A stretch of 64,000 nucleotides of DNA from Thermocatellispora tengchongensis (GTDB lineage: Bacteria; Actinomycetota; Actinomycetes; Streptosporangiales; Streptosporangiaceae), in NCBI RefSeq assembly GCF_014202315.1, contig NZ_JACHGN010000035.1, positions 30,388-94,387 on the forward strand. The letters are read 5' to 3'. Of this stretch, positions 17,269-24,126 are shown one piece after another. A program made the position numbers and the translations under genes. Positions within the stretch are counted from its first letter, which is position 1. Each line of letters opens with the position of its first letter. Under the pieces are notes generated by a model, which was given only the letters and a program-made list of their open reading frames with translations, was not told where the DNA came from and made no database searches.

Positions 17269-18411
17269 ATGCTTACCCAAGGTCGGGACGAACGAAGCCC
17301 TCAAGCGCGGGGACGTGTACTGGCACGCATCGGTCAGCACTTATGGCAGGAAATGGGCACAGTTAAGGGCGCTGCCATCGAGTTGATGAATCGGCATCCC
17401 GACGTGCCCAGCCTTCAGGCGCATCGCTATGCGTGCGGCCTCTCACAAGATCAAGCTGCCACTCGGTACAACGAGACGACCGGGCATCAGACCACTCTAG
17501 GCGGCACCTCTATCAACGCATGGGAGACTTGGGCACGCACGCGGGGGCGGTCAGGGTCTCCGCCTTCTCTCTCCAGCCTGTTGATACTGGCCGCCGCCTA
17601 TGGTCGCGGCCCGCTGGACCGTGCAGATGAGCACATCTCTCCAGGTGATCTGGTCGCCGAGGCGTATGAGCATCTTGCGCCCGAGGACCAGATCGCGCTC
17701 AAGGGACTCATCCCTCATGCAACTGGCGCAGCCGAAACACAACCAGAGCAGGGCACGTATCAGACCGGGCCGGACCGGGGGGCGGCCGTCCCGCAAGGCG
17801 ACATCACCGGCTCCGACTTCACGCTCACCGCCCCGACAGTCGAATACGGCAATCCGGAAATCTATGTTTACCCCCTGCTAAATCCTGCCCCTGGGCAACT
17901 ACTTCACCTGGACTGGTCATCGTTCGGGTATGGGATAGAGCGGCTGATTCAGCAGATCAAGAACGTGGGCCGTCGCATAGACGTTGACGCCTGCTTCGGG
18001 ATCAACGAAGCCGGGCTGGTGATGGCGACTTTCCTGGCGTCGGCCGCTTTCGGACGGTGCCCTATTGGATACCTGAAGTGCAACAAAGGCCGCGATCGGG
18101 ACTTCATCTCACTTGATCGAGCCTCGCTGTACCCCGACCTGCCGAAGGCCCCGGCGATCGTCCTGTGCGACTTTGAGGTCAAGCATGCTGATGTGGTGGG
18201 TTTCATCACGCGCGAGATCCGCGAGCGCTACCCGGGTGCGGAGGTCTACTTCGCCGTCTTCGGAGCCATGACGAAGGAACGAAACCTCCAGGTCGCCAGC
18301 TTCGATGACCTGACCGGGGCCGGAATCATGCGGGCGGCGGACTTCAAGGCGGTGTTCATTGCTGCGACGATGAGCCCTCCAGGCATCGAGCCCCCCTTAG
18401 AGCTACGTTGA
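17269..18411 (+). CDS. XRE-like helix-turn-helix protein fused to a phosphoribosyltransferase-like domain
   Basis: 380 residues; the ATG at 17269 has AGGAGG six bases upstream. Residues ~45-125 resemble an extended XRE helix-turn-helix ('YACGLSQDQAATRYNE', then 'LILAAAYG'). From ~225 onward a PRTase-type Rossmann region appears. 'VDACFGINEAGLVMATFLAS' corresponds to the first strand and helix. 'KAPAIVLCDFEVKHADVVGF' corresponds to the PRPP-loop strand, but the usual acidic pair followed by T-G-x-T is replaced by D-F-E-V-K-H-A-D. The domain may therefore bind a nucleotide-like ligand without catalysis. It is directly followed by an inositol-monophosphatase-like gene whose SD lies 10 bp after this stop. 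The function is not known. Confidence 0.6.
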   Translation: MLTQGRDERSPQARGRVLARIGQHLWQEMGTVKGAAIELMNRHPDVPSLQAHRYACGLSQDQAATRYNETTGHQTTLGGTSINAWETWARTRGRSGSPPSLSSLLILAAAYGRGPLDRADEHISPGDLVAEAYEHLAPEDQIALKGLIPHATGAAETQPEQGTYQTGPDRGAAVPQGDITGSDFTLTAPTVEYGNPEIYVYPLLNPAPGQLLHLDWSSFGYGIERLIQQIKNVGRRIDVDACFGINEAGLVMATFLASAAFGRCPIGYLKCNKGRDRDFISLDRASLYPDLPKAPAIVLCDFEVKHADVVGFITREIRERYPGAEVYFAVFGAMTKERNLQVASFDDLTGAGIMRAADFKAVFIAATMSPPGIEPPLELR

Positions 18412-18428
18412 TTCAACGGAGGTGCATC

Positions 18429-19367
18429 GTGACTTCCCAGCCCCAGCCCCCTCTGCCCGGTATCGCACAGAACCTCGCGAGGCTGGTCGCCACAGTGATC
18501 AGCGAGATACGTCCCCGGCTGATCGAGGCCGCGCTGTCGGGTGAGCGCTCAGAGAACAGGAACCTCCGGCACTCCGACAACTTCCTATCGAGCCACGACC
18601 TCTGGATGCACAGGCGCTACCAAGAGCTTCTGGCGGAGATCATCCCGTCGTTCGTCTACGCCTCCGAGGAGGCGGACCCGCAGATCGTCGGGGACGACCC
18701 CGACCCTGACCTGTGCGTGCTGGTGGACCCCCTCGACACCAGCGAGCTGGCGGTCCGAGCCCTGTACGGCTACACGCACGTCATGGTCTACTCCCGTAGC
18801 CTCGCCCGTCCGGTCGCCGCGGTGGTGGGTGACATCTTCCATCACCTGCAGATCTATCTCGCCGCTCGTGATGACGCCGGGCAGGATCAGGCGTTTCTGT
18901 TCACACAGACCGGAACCCGGTATGCCTTGAGGCTGAACCGCTCCGCCGAACTGAACGAGGCGCTGATCACGAACTACTTAATGAAGCCCACCGAGCGGTT
19001 TCAGCCGCTCGCTCGCAAGTCAGCGCTGATGGAGGAACTGAGCCGACCATCTTCAGACGGTGTGAGCCGTGGCCGGGTCGGAGTGGACTTCGGGTCCGTC
19101 AGCTTGTGCCACATCGCAGCGGGTTTCACTGACGCCGTGATCGAGTTCGCGAAGGGGTTCGCGGTGTGGGATCTGGCGCCCGGCCATTACATCTTGAATG
19201 CCGCCGGCGGGGTGGTCCTGGACCTCCAGGGCCAGCCGATCCCGCTGGACTACCAGTTCGGGACGGTGGCCGAGATCGTGGAGGCGATGGACCGCAGAGA
19301 CATGTTCGTGGCCGCGTCCAGCCTTCCCCTGGCTCAGGACATCCTCGCCACGCTCGGGAAGCAGTGA
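18429..19367 (+). CDS. inositol-monophosphatase-superfamily protein with variant metal motif
   Basis: 312 residues, GTG at 18429 behind CGGAGG. Superfamily landmarks are present: 'EEAD' (metal-ligand Glu), 'VDPLDTSELAVRAL' in place of the usual D-P-(L/I)-D-G-T-x-N/F, and 'WDLAPGHYILNAAGGVVLD', matching the C-terminal W-D-x-A-x-G...A-G-G motif. Both Asp of DPLD and the late Asp are kept, so metal binding is possible. The G-T after DPLD is altered to T-S, which may change substrate choice. It probably shares a transcript with the XRE/PRTase-like gene. Substrate unknown; a sugar or nucleotide phosphate is only a guess. Confidence 0.65.
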   Translation: MTSQPQPPLPGIAQNLARLVATVISEIRPRLIEAALSGERSENRNLRHSDNFLSSHDLWMHRRYQELLAEIIPSFVYASEEADPQIVGDDPDPDLCVLVDPLDTSELAVRALYGYTHVMVYSRSLARPVAAVVGDIFHHLQIYLAARDDAGQDQAFLFTQTGTRYALRLNRSAELNEALITNYLMKPTERFQPLARKSALMEELSRPSSDGVSRGRVGVDFGSVSLCHIAAGFTDAVIEFAKGFAVWDLAPGHYILNAAGGVVLDLQGQPIPLDYQFGTVAEIVEAMDRRDMFVAASSLPLAQDILATLGKQ

Positions 19368-19386
19368 GCAGCATCCCAGCGCGGCC

Positions 19387-19424
19387 GGGGGAGGGCGTCC
19401 TCACCGAGGCGGCCCTCCCCCTTG
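19387..19424. terminator. terminator between convergent genes
   Basis: GGGGGAGGGC (19387-19396) pairs with GCCCTCCCCC (19412-19421) around a 15-base loop that can itself pair (CCTC/GAGG). It lies between the convergent phosphatase-like and GntR genes and could act in both directions. Confidence 0.6.
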
Positions 19425-19460
19425 TGACGACGGAGACCGGGTGGGTAGCCGTCCGGGCGG

Positions 19461-20162
19461 TCAGGGCGAAGTGAGCGGTAGGCGCTGGTCGATGATGTGG
19501 ACTCGCTGGGGGTTGATGCGGCGGCGCAGCAGGTGGAGCGGTTGGCCGGTGTCGTCGTAGGTGATGCGAGTGAGGTCGAGCAGGGAACTGCTGCGGCTGA
19601 CCCGGAGTTTCGATGCTTCTTTCGGGTCGGCCAGGCGAATCCGGGTGTGGAGGTCCACGACGCCGGATGACCGTTCTACATCGAACGTACTGGCCGTGTG
19701 CCGCTCCTTGGAGACGTACGTCTGGCCGAGGCACACGAGTTGCCCGTCGATGTCGCCATGCTCCTCCCAGGTGACGATGGGGGAGCCGGTGGGGAGTTGC
19801 AGCGCGCGGGCCACCTCTTCGGTTGCGGTCGCGCTGCGCGCTGGGGCCTGCGTGAGGTGGCCTGTGCTTCCGGCTCGGCGGCAGGCGGCAGCCCAAGCGG
19901 TGGGCTCGTCGCGCCGCTCGATGGCCATGGGGATCTCGATGGTGGCGGCCGGTCGTTGGACGATCATGCCGCGGTTGGCGACGCGCCAGATCAGCCCTTC
20001 CTCCTTGAGTTCCTTCATGGCTCTGGTGATGACGTGGGCGCCAACGCCGTACGTGTCTTTCAGGTCGTTGGTGTGGGGGAGTGGTTCGCCCGCGGGGTAG
20101 GTGCCGTCGAGGATCTTGCCCCGGAGGTCGGCCAGGACCTCGGGATACCGCACGACGGGCAC
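19461..20162 (-). CDS. GntR-family repressor with UTRA domain (KorSA-like)
   Basis: 233 residues; GTG at 20162 preceded by GGAGGAGG. The N-terminal ~70 residues form the GntR winged helix ('VLADLRGKILDGTYPAGEPL', 'LKDTYGVGAHVITRAMKELK'). From ~90 onward a UTRA ligand-binding domain follows, ending in 'LTRITYDDTGQPLHLLR'. In actinomycete integrative elements such a repressor (KorSA in pSAM2) silences transfer and excision genes. It is transcribed divergently from the WhiB/spread/tra genes, and a perfect GntR-type palindrome lies between them. The role as element repressor is inferred from this context. Confidence 0.85.
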   Translation of the reverse strand: MPVVRYPEVLADLRGKILDGTYPAGEPLPHTNDLKDTYGVGAHVITRAMKELKEEGLIWRVANRGMIVQRPAATIEIPMAIERRDEPTAWAAACRRAGSTGHLTQAPARSATATEEVARALQLPTGSPIVTWEEHGDIDGQLVCLGQTYVSKERHTASTFDVERSSGVVDLHTRIRLADPKEASKLRVSRSSSLLDLTRITYDDTGQPLHLLRRRINPQRVHIIDQRLPLTSP

Positions 20163-20285
20163 GGGCGGGTCCTCCTCCAGTGGGCTGTTCAGGCTGGCGT
20201 TGATCGTATTACGAGCGGCGTGGAGGCGTCTCACCTGCGGGCTTGACAGTGATCGTCGGGTGATGCAGCATTGCTACGACTATCC

Positions 20286-20301
20286 TGTTTACTCGTAAAC
20301 A
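20286..20301. promoter_or_regulatory. GntR operator
   Basis: TGTTTAC-TC-GTAAACA is a perfect seven-base inverted repeat with a two-base spacer. It lies in the 281-bp space between the divergent GntR and WhiB-like genes, downstream of a TTGACA hexamer at 20243-20248. AT-rich palindromes of this size are typical GntR/KorSA targets, so the site probably controls the transfer module. Confidence 0.65.
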
Positions 20302-20362
20302 CACACTAGCAAAGCATGAAAACGGCGACTCTCCGCTCCACCGGAAGGCCGCCCACCAGAGC

Positions 20363-20398
20363 GGGCCTCGCCCGGAACTCCACTTCCAGGCGAGGCCC
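20363..20398 (+). promoter_or_regulatory. leader hairpin before WhiB-like gene
   Basis: GGGCCTCGCC and GGCGAGGCCC form a perfect ten-base stem with a 16-base loop in the untranslated leader, 45 bp before the WhiB-like start. There is no U-run, so it is more likely an RNA structure or weak attenuator than a terminator. The rest of the 20163-20443 gap holds the operator and no gene. Confidence 0.4.
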
Positions 20399-20443
20399 TT
20401 ACGAACACCAGGTCTCTCCCCTCGTGAAAGGACCCGAGACCCG

Positions 20444-20812
20444 ATGTCCAGCCACATCGTGGCATCACGCCGCCACGCTGTCACATCCGACGCCGACCGG
20501 CACGCCACCCAGCGCCTGCGCAAGCTCGACGAAACCCTCCTCACCCCCGAGGCGCTGTGCCGCCGACCGGGCCCCGACCCCGACGACTGGTTCCCCATCG
20601 CGGAGACCGCCGACGCCTACGACGCCGCGTACGCAGCCGCCACCAAGCGGTGCGACGGCTGCCCCTTCACCGGGCTGGCCGGCCTCTGCGTCGAGCGGGC
20701 GCGGCTCCTGCCGTACGACCCGATCGGCGTCATCGGCGGCACCGACCCCAAGCTGCGCCTCCAACTCCGCATTGGCGCGGACCTCCAGAGCTACGGCGGG
20801 GTGGCGGCGTGA
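20444..20812 (+). CDS. WhiB-like iron-sulfur protein
   Basis: 122 residues. Four cysteines are arranged C-x30-C-x2-C-x8-C ('LCRRPG', 'KRCDGCPFTGLAGLC'), close to the WhiB pattern that holds a [4Fe-4S] cluster. The last spacing is longer than the usual five residues. The following turn reads G-V-I-G-G instead of G-(V/I)-W-G-G, so the conserved Trp is missing. 'DDWFP' fits the family's aromatic acidic loop. WhiB-like proteins regulate transcription with the principal sigma factor. Here the gene is first in the transfer operon and overlaps the next gene (GTGA), suggesting that the element carries its own developmental or redox regulator. Confidence 0.72.
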   Translation: MSSHIVASRRHAVTSDADRHATQRLRKLDETLLTPEALCRRPGPDPDDWFPIAETADAYDAAYAAATKRCDGCPFTGLAGLCVERARLLPYDPIGVIGGTDPKLRLQLRIGADLQSYGGVAA

Positions 20813-22431
20813 GACTCCTTGCTCCCAGCGCTGAGCGCGAGCGCGCCCGGCTCGAAGCGGAGCAGCTCCGCATCGAGCAGGAGCGCATGCGCGACGAGGC
20901 GCGACGCCTGCGCGAGATCGAGGAGGCCGAGCACCGCGCCGCCCTCGCCGAGCGGGCGGGCGAGCTGGCCGAGCAGGAACAGACCCGGATCACTGCTGAG
21001 GCCGAAGCCGAGGCCGAGCGCACCCGCGCGAAGTGGCGTCGGCGGCGCGCGGTCTGGGCCGAGCGGACGCGGACCGCCGGCCGCCTCGCCGTCATGTCGG
21101 TGACCAACGTCGGCGTCAACCTCGTCGCGGTCTCCGGCCAGGCGATGGCCTTCATGCAGCGTGGTCTTCCGCCGCTCTGGGCCGTGCTCGCGGCCGGGAT
21201 CGTTGAGTCGGTCGCCGTGTACGTCTCGTGGCACGCACACGTCGCGCTCCGGGAGGGTGACGCGGCCTGGGTGACCCGCATGACCTCCTACGGGATCGGT
21301 GCGGGCGCCGGCTACCTGTCGTACACGCACGTGGAGGACTACCCCGAGCTGTTCGCCGCGTGCTCGCTGGCCAGCCCGTGGCTGTGGTCGATGCACTCGC
21401 GGCACCTCCATCGTCAGGATCTGCGGGCGGGCGGGCTGATCGATCCGCGGGCGCCGAAGTTCAGTGCGCTGCGCTGGCTGCTGCACACGCGGGAGACGTT
21501 CGCGGCCTTCAAGTGGGCGGTGAGCGAGGGCGTGCAGTCGCCGCACATCGCGGTTGAGGTGGTGCGGAGCCGCCGCACGGTTCAGATGACGTGGCGGTCG
21601 GTGGAGGACACGCAAGCGGTGGTGGTCGCGACGCAGCGGGTCCAGTTGGAGCTCGCGCTGACGCAACTCGCCGCCGTGTCGGAGGAGCTGCACGGCTTGG
21701 ACCCGGACGCGGCGGCGGCCAAGGAGACGATCGCGCGGTTCGTGAACCGTGTGGGCGCCGGGATGTTCCCGATGTATCGTCCGCTGTCCGCTGGCGAGCT
21801 TCGTCCGGCGGCCGAGCAGACGGACGAGAAGCGGACGGACGGCGCGGACGACGACCGGACGGACGGCGGACCAAGGGTAGGCGGATGGCTTCGCCAATTC
21901 CTGCCCGGCCACGGGCGGACGGCGGACGAGAACGGTTCGGCTGGGCGGACGGGCAAGGCGGACGAGAAGCGGACGGACGGCGGACGGAAGGCGGACGACG
22001 AGCCCGCGAAGAAGCGGACGGACGGAGCGGACGGCAAGCGGACGAACGGCGGACGGTCTGCCAAGAAGCGGACGGGCGGGCGTCGTCCGTCCGGGCGGAC
22101 GAATGGACGGGCCGCAGGTCCGGACGATCTCGGCGAGCTGCTGCCGCTCGGGCGGACGATCCTCGCCGAGCACCAGCAGAACGGCGTACGGCTGACGCGT
22201 GACCGGCTCGCGGCTGCGGTCAAGGCGGGCGGACGGACGATCAGCAACGAGCGCGCCAGTGCGTTGCTGCGCGTGCTGCAGACGAACGGCTCGTCCGCCG
22301 CGAATGGAGCGGACGGGAACGGCTCGTCCGCGCAGACGAAAACCGCGGCGGACGGCGGACCGTCCGGCGCTGAGAACGCGGACGAGAGCGGCTCGTCCGC
22401 CGACGACAACGACGACAAGGGAGCGAACTGA
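20809..22431 (+). CDS. DUF2637/Spd-like membrane protein with repeat-rich C-terminus
   Basis: 540 residues; GTG at 20809 overlaps the previous stop. Residues ~5-75 are a charged coiled coil (E-R-A-R-L-E-A-E-Q type). Three or four membrane segments follow (~97-118, 'PPLWAVLAAGIVESVAVYVS', and the region after 'MTSYGIGAGAGYLSYTH'), as in the DUF2637 proteins of actinomycete mobile elements. These are thought to help intramycelial plasmid spread. The last ~200 residues are low-complexity (K-R-T-D-G, A-D-E, G-G-R, S-S-A). They result from a dense array of GCGGACG heptamers read in several frames. Towards the end a region 'LAAAVKAGGRTISNERASAL' looks like a DNA-binding winged helix. Confidence 0.78.
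   Translation: MRLLAPSAERERARLEAEQLRIEQERMRDEARRLREIEEAEHRAALAERAGELAEQEQTRITAEAEAEAERTRAKWRRRRAVWAERTRTAGRLAVMSVTNVGVNLVAVSGQAMAFMQRGLPPLWAVLAAGIVESVAVYVSWHAHVALREGDAAWVTRMTSYGIGAGAGYLSYTHVEDYPELFAACSLASPWLWSMHSRHLHRQDLRAGGLIDPRAPKFSALRWLLHTRETFAAFKWAVSEGVQSPHIAVEVVRSRRTVQMTWRSVEDTQAVVVATQRVQLELALTQLAAVSEELHGLDPDAAAAKETIARFVNRVGAGMFPMYRPLSAGELRPAAEQTDEKRTDGADDDRTDGGPRVGGWLRQFLPGHGRTADENGSAGRTGKADEKRTDGGRKADDEPAKKRTDGADGKRTNGGRSAKKRTGGRRPSGRTNGRAAGPDDLGELLPLGRTILAEHQQNGVRLTRDRLAAAVKAGGRTISNERASALLRVLQTNGSSAANGADGNGSSAQTKTAADGGPSGAENADESGSSADDNDDKGAN
21831..22400. repeat. GCGGACG heptamer array (candidate clt/TRS locus)
   Basis: Within 570 bp GCGGACG occurs 20 times on the plus strand, for example at 21831, 21844, 21915, 21922, 21945, 21958, 21969, 21980, 21991, 22014 and 22027. 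Its complement CGTCCGC occurs three times (22292, 22325, 22394). The copies are irregularly spaced and are read in all three frames of the surrounding gene. Streptomyces TraB translocases bind short repeated 8-bp sites in the clt locus. A TraB-like gene starts 2.6 kb downstream, so this is a candidate recognition locus. Confidence 0.7.
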
Positions 22432-22859
22432 TGACGACCAGCCGGGCGGACAAGACGGCCGAGCGTGCCTGCTACGTCCCCCTGTGGGACGAGGCCACGG
22501 AGGAGTTCCACAACGGGTGGCTGACCTACCGGCCGGCCGACCCGTATTTCGTCCACCTGGAGATCGAGGACTGGCCCGCCCCGGTGGTCGCGCCCCGGAC
22601 GGTGCTCGCGGACGGCCTGTCCGGGCTGGCGGAGTGCCTGTCTAAGCCGGACCGCACGGGCCTGCGGGTCCAGCCGTCCTCGAACGGCAAGAACGTGCTG
22701 CTCGGCGTCACGCAGGGAGACCTGCTCCTCGGGCTGTTCCGGACCCCGGCCGACCTGCTGGCCACGCACCTGGACGAGCTCGACGAACTGGTGCCGATGG
22801 GTGGGGAGATGGCTCGCATCGACTGGGACGACGTGATCGCCAACCTGCTGGGGCCGTGA
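22431..22859 (+). CDS. SsgA-like (SALP family) protein, divergent
   Basis: 142 residues, start overlapping the previous stop (TGATG). The order of features follows SsgA-like proteins: 'LTYRPADPYFVHLEI' (family: L-x-Y-D-x-x-D-P-Y-A-V), 'RTVLADGLSGL' (R-D-L-L-x-x-G-L), 'LRVQPSSNGKNVLLGV', and 'ELVPMGGEMARIDWDDVIANLL' (L-V-P-x-G-x-E...D-x-D). SsgA-like proteins control cell division and septum placement during sporulation and are limited to morphologically complex actinomycetes. Its place within a conjugative operon is unusual. The similarity is by pattern only and moderate. Confidence 0.6.
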   Translation: MTTSRADKTAERACYVPLWDEATEEFHNGWLTYRPADPYFVHLEIEDWPAPVVAPRTVLADGLSGLAECLSKPDRTGLRVQPSSNGKNVLLGVTQGDLLLGLFRTPADLLATHLDELDELVPMGGEMARIDWDDVIANLLGP

Positions 22860-22943
22860 CCGACCGTGAACAGCCGTGAAGCCGCGCCGAGCGCCGACCA
22901 GAGCCGCGACCCGCCACAGCAGAGCGGCCCAACGCGCGCAGGT

Positions 22944-22961
22944 GCACGTGCGCGCACGTGC
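22944..22961. repeat. 18-bp perfect palindrome in intergenic gap
   Basis: GCACGTGCG followed by its complement CGCACGTGC, in the 160-bp gap between the SsgA-like gene and the next small gene. It could be a regulator site or part of a transfer origin; nothing else is recognisable in the gap. Confidence 0.5.
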
Positions 22962-23020
22962 GCGAGATCGTATCACGGCCCCGCCAGCCGTAACCGTCCG
23001 TGACGATCGGGAGGAGTCAC

Positions 23021-23245
23021 GTGCCGACCAAGCCCACCCGCCGCGAGGCCCGCCAGATGCGCTTCCACGCCCGCATCAAGGGCGCGCCAACCCCGAAGGA
23101 GGCGTTCCACGAGGCCGTTCGCTACCTCACGGCCGAACTCGCCGACATCCGCAACGCCGACGAGGCCGAAGGCGACCGGCTCTACACCCACTACGCCGCC
23201 GAGTTCCGGCGCAGCGGCGACGACACCAACCGGCAAAGGAGGTGA
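23021..23245 (+). CDS. small basic protein of the transfer module
   Basis: 74 residues; GTG at 23021 with GGGAGGAG five bases upstream, preferred over an in-frame start 21 bp earlier. A basic N-terminus (T-R-R-E-A-R-Q-M-R-F) is followed by one amphipathic helix and an acidic stretch. No membrane segment. Small basic proteins of this type are frequent in actinomycete integrative elements, but the function is unknown. The next gene starts 2 bp after its stop. Confidence 0.55.
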   Translation: MPTKPTRREARQMRFHARIKGAPTPKEAFHEAVRYLTAELADIRNADEAEGDRLYTHYAAEFRRSGDDTNRQRR

Positions 23246-23247
23246 CC

Positions 23248-23697
23248 ATGCGCAGCATCCGCTCGCCGTACCCCACGCCAGACCAGCCGAAGGCCGAGCA
23301 GGTCGGAACGGCCGCCGAGGAGGGGAAGCCCGCCGACGATACCGCCGCACAGGTCGCCCCGGTCGTGCCTCTGCGCGAGGACCAGCCCCAGCTTCCCGCC
23401 AAGCCCGAGGTCTCGCGGCTGGACCAGTTCGTCGAGTTCGTCCAGGGCCCGCTGTCGGACTGGATCGCCCGCGAGCGACCCGCCTACATGCCCTCGCCCA
23501 TCACGTTCGTCCGGGAGCGGTGGTCGCCGGCGTGGCTGCCGGGTGACGCCGGTCTCGTGCTGTGGGCCTGGCGGGTGCTGCTGCTGGCCCGCGCGCTGCT
23601 CTACACGGCGTTCTACGTTCCCGCCATGACGATCTTCCTCCCCGAGCTGACCATGGCCGCGATCGTCGCCTACCTGATCTTGCACTTCTTCGCCTGA
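23248..23697 (+). CDS. membrane protein of the transfer module (spread-type)
   Basis: 149 residues; ATG at 23248 directly behind AAAGGAGGTGACC, a near-perfect complement of the 16S rRNA end, so this start is secure and translation should be strong. Residues 1-65 are polar and Pro/Glu-rich. The C-terminal half has hydrophobic segments 'AGLVLWAWRVLLLARALLYT' and 'MTIFLPELTMAAIVAYLIL', giving two membrane spans. Location and shape match small Spd proteins that help plasmid spread along hyphae; this is inferred, as such proteins share little sequence. Confidence 0.62.
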   Translation: MRSIRSPYPTPDQPKAEQVGTAAEEGKPADDTAAQVAPVVPLREDQPQLPAKPEVSRLDQFVEFVQGPLSDWIARERPAYMPSPITFVRERWSPAWLPGDAGLVLWAWRVLLLARALLYTAFYVPAMTIFLPELTMAAIVAYLILHFFA

Positions 23698-23712
23698 AAG
23701 GGACCCCTCACC

Positions 23713-24126
23713 GTGGACAAGCTGCTCGTCGGAGTCGGTGCCTGGACCGCCTTGATGCTGGCGGTCGGCATCGTCTTCATCTGGAAGCGGACCGCGCCGC
23801 GATTCACCGCCTGGTGGATGCTCGTGGCCGGCATCGGCCTGATCGGCACGTTCTTCGAGGCCGTCGTACGCACCGTCACTGGGCGCCTGCACCCCATCGT
23901 CCCGGCGGTGTTGCTCGGCGTCTGCCTGGCCATCTGGATCGCGGACGTGTGGGGCAAGAAGAACTCGGTCGGCCGCGCCACTGCGATCGTCGCCCCGCTC
24001 ATCCCCACGCTGCTGGTCGTCAGTGCCATCGCGGTCTTCGGCTTCAACACCGCCGACCTCGGCCGTGACGTCAAGAAGGCATGGCAGGAAACCATGACGG
24101 CCGACTCCGAGGGAGGCCGTAAGTGA
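23713..24126 (+). CDS. multi-span membrane protein of the transfer module
   Basis: 137 residues, GTG start behind GAAAGGGA. Four hydrophobic segments are visible: around residues 5-23, 31-50, 63-80 and 90-110 ('IVAPLIPTLLVVSAIAVFGF'). A charged tail follows. The stop overlaps the GTG of the next gene, so the two are coupled. No enzyme motif; probably another spread or mating-pore accessory. Confidence 0.62.
   Translation: MDKLLVGVGAWTALMLAVGIVFIWKRTAPRFTAWWMLVAGIGLIGTFFEAVVRTVTGRLHPIVPAVLLGVCLAIWIADVWGKKNSVGRATAIVAPLIPTLLVVSAIAVFGFNTADLGRDVKKAWQETMTADSEGGRK

Noticed and set aside
21831..22400. A CRISPR array as the explanation of the heptamer cluster.
   Set aside because: Units are seven bases, irregularly spaced, on both strands and inside an open gene; no repeat-spacer structure and no cas genes.
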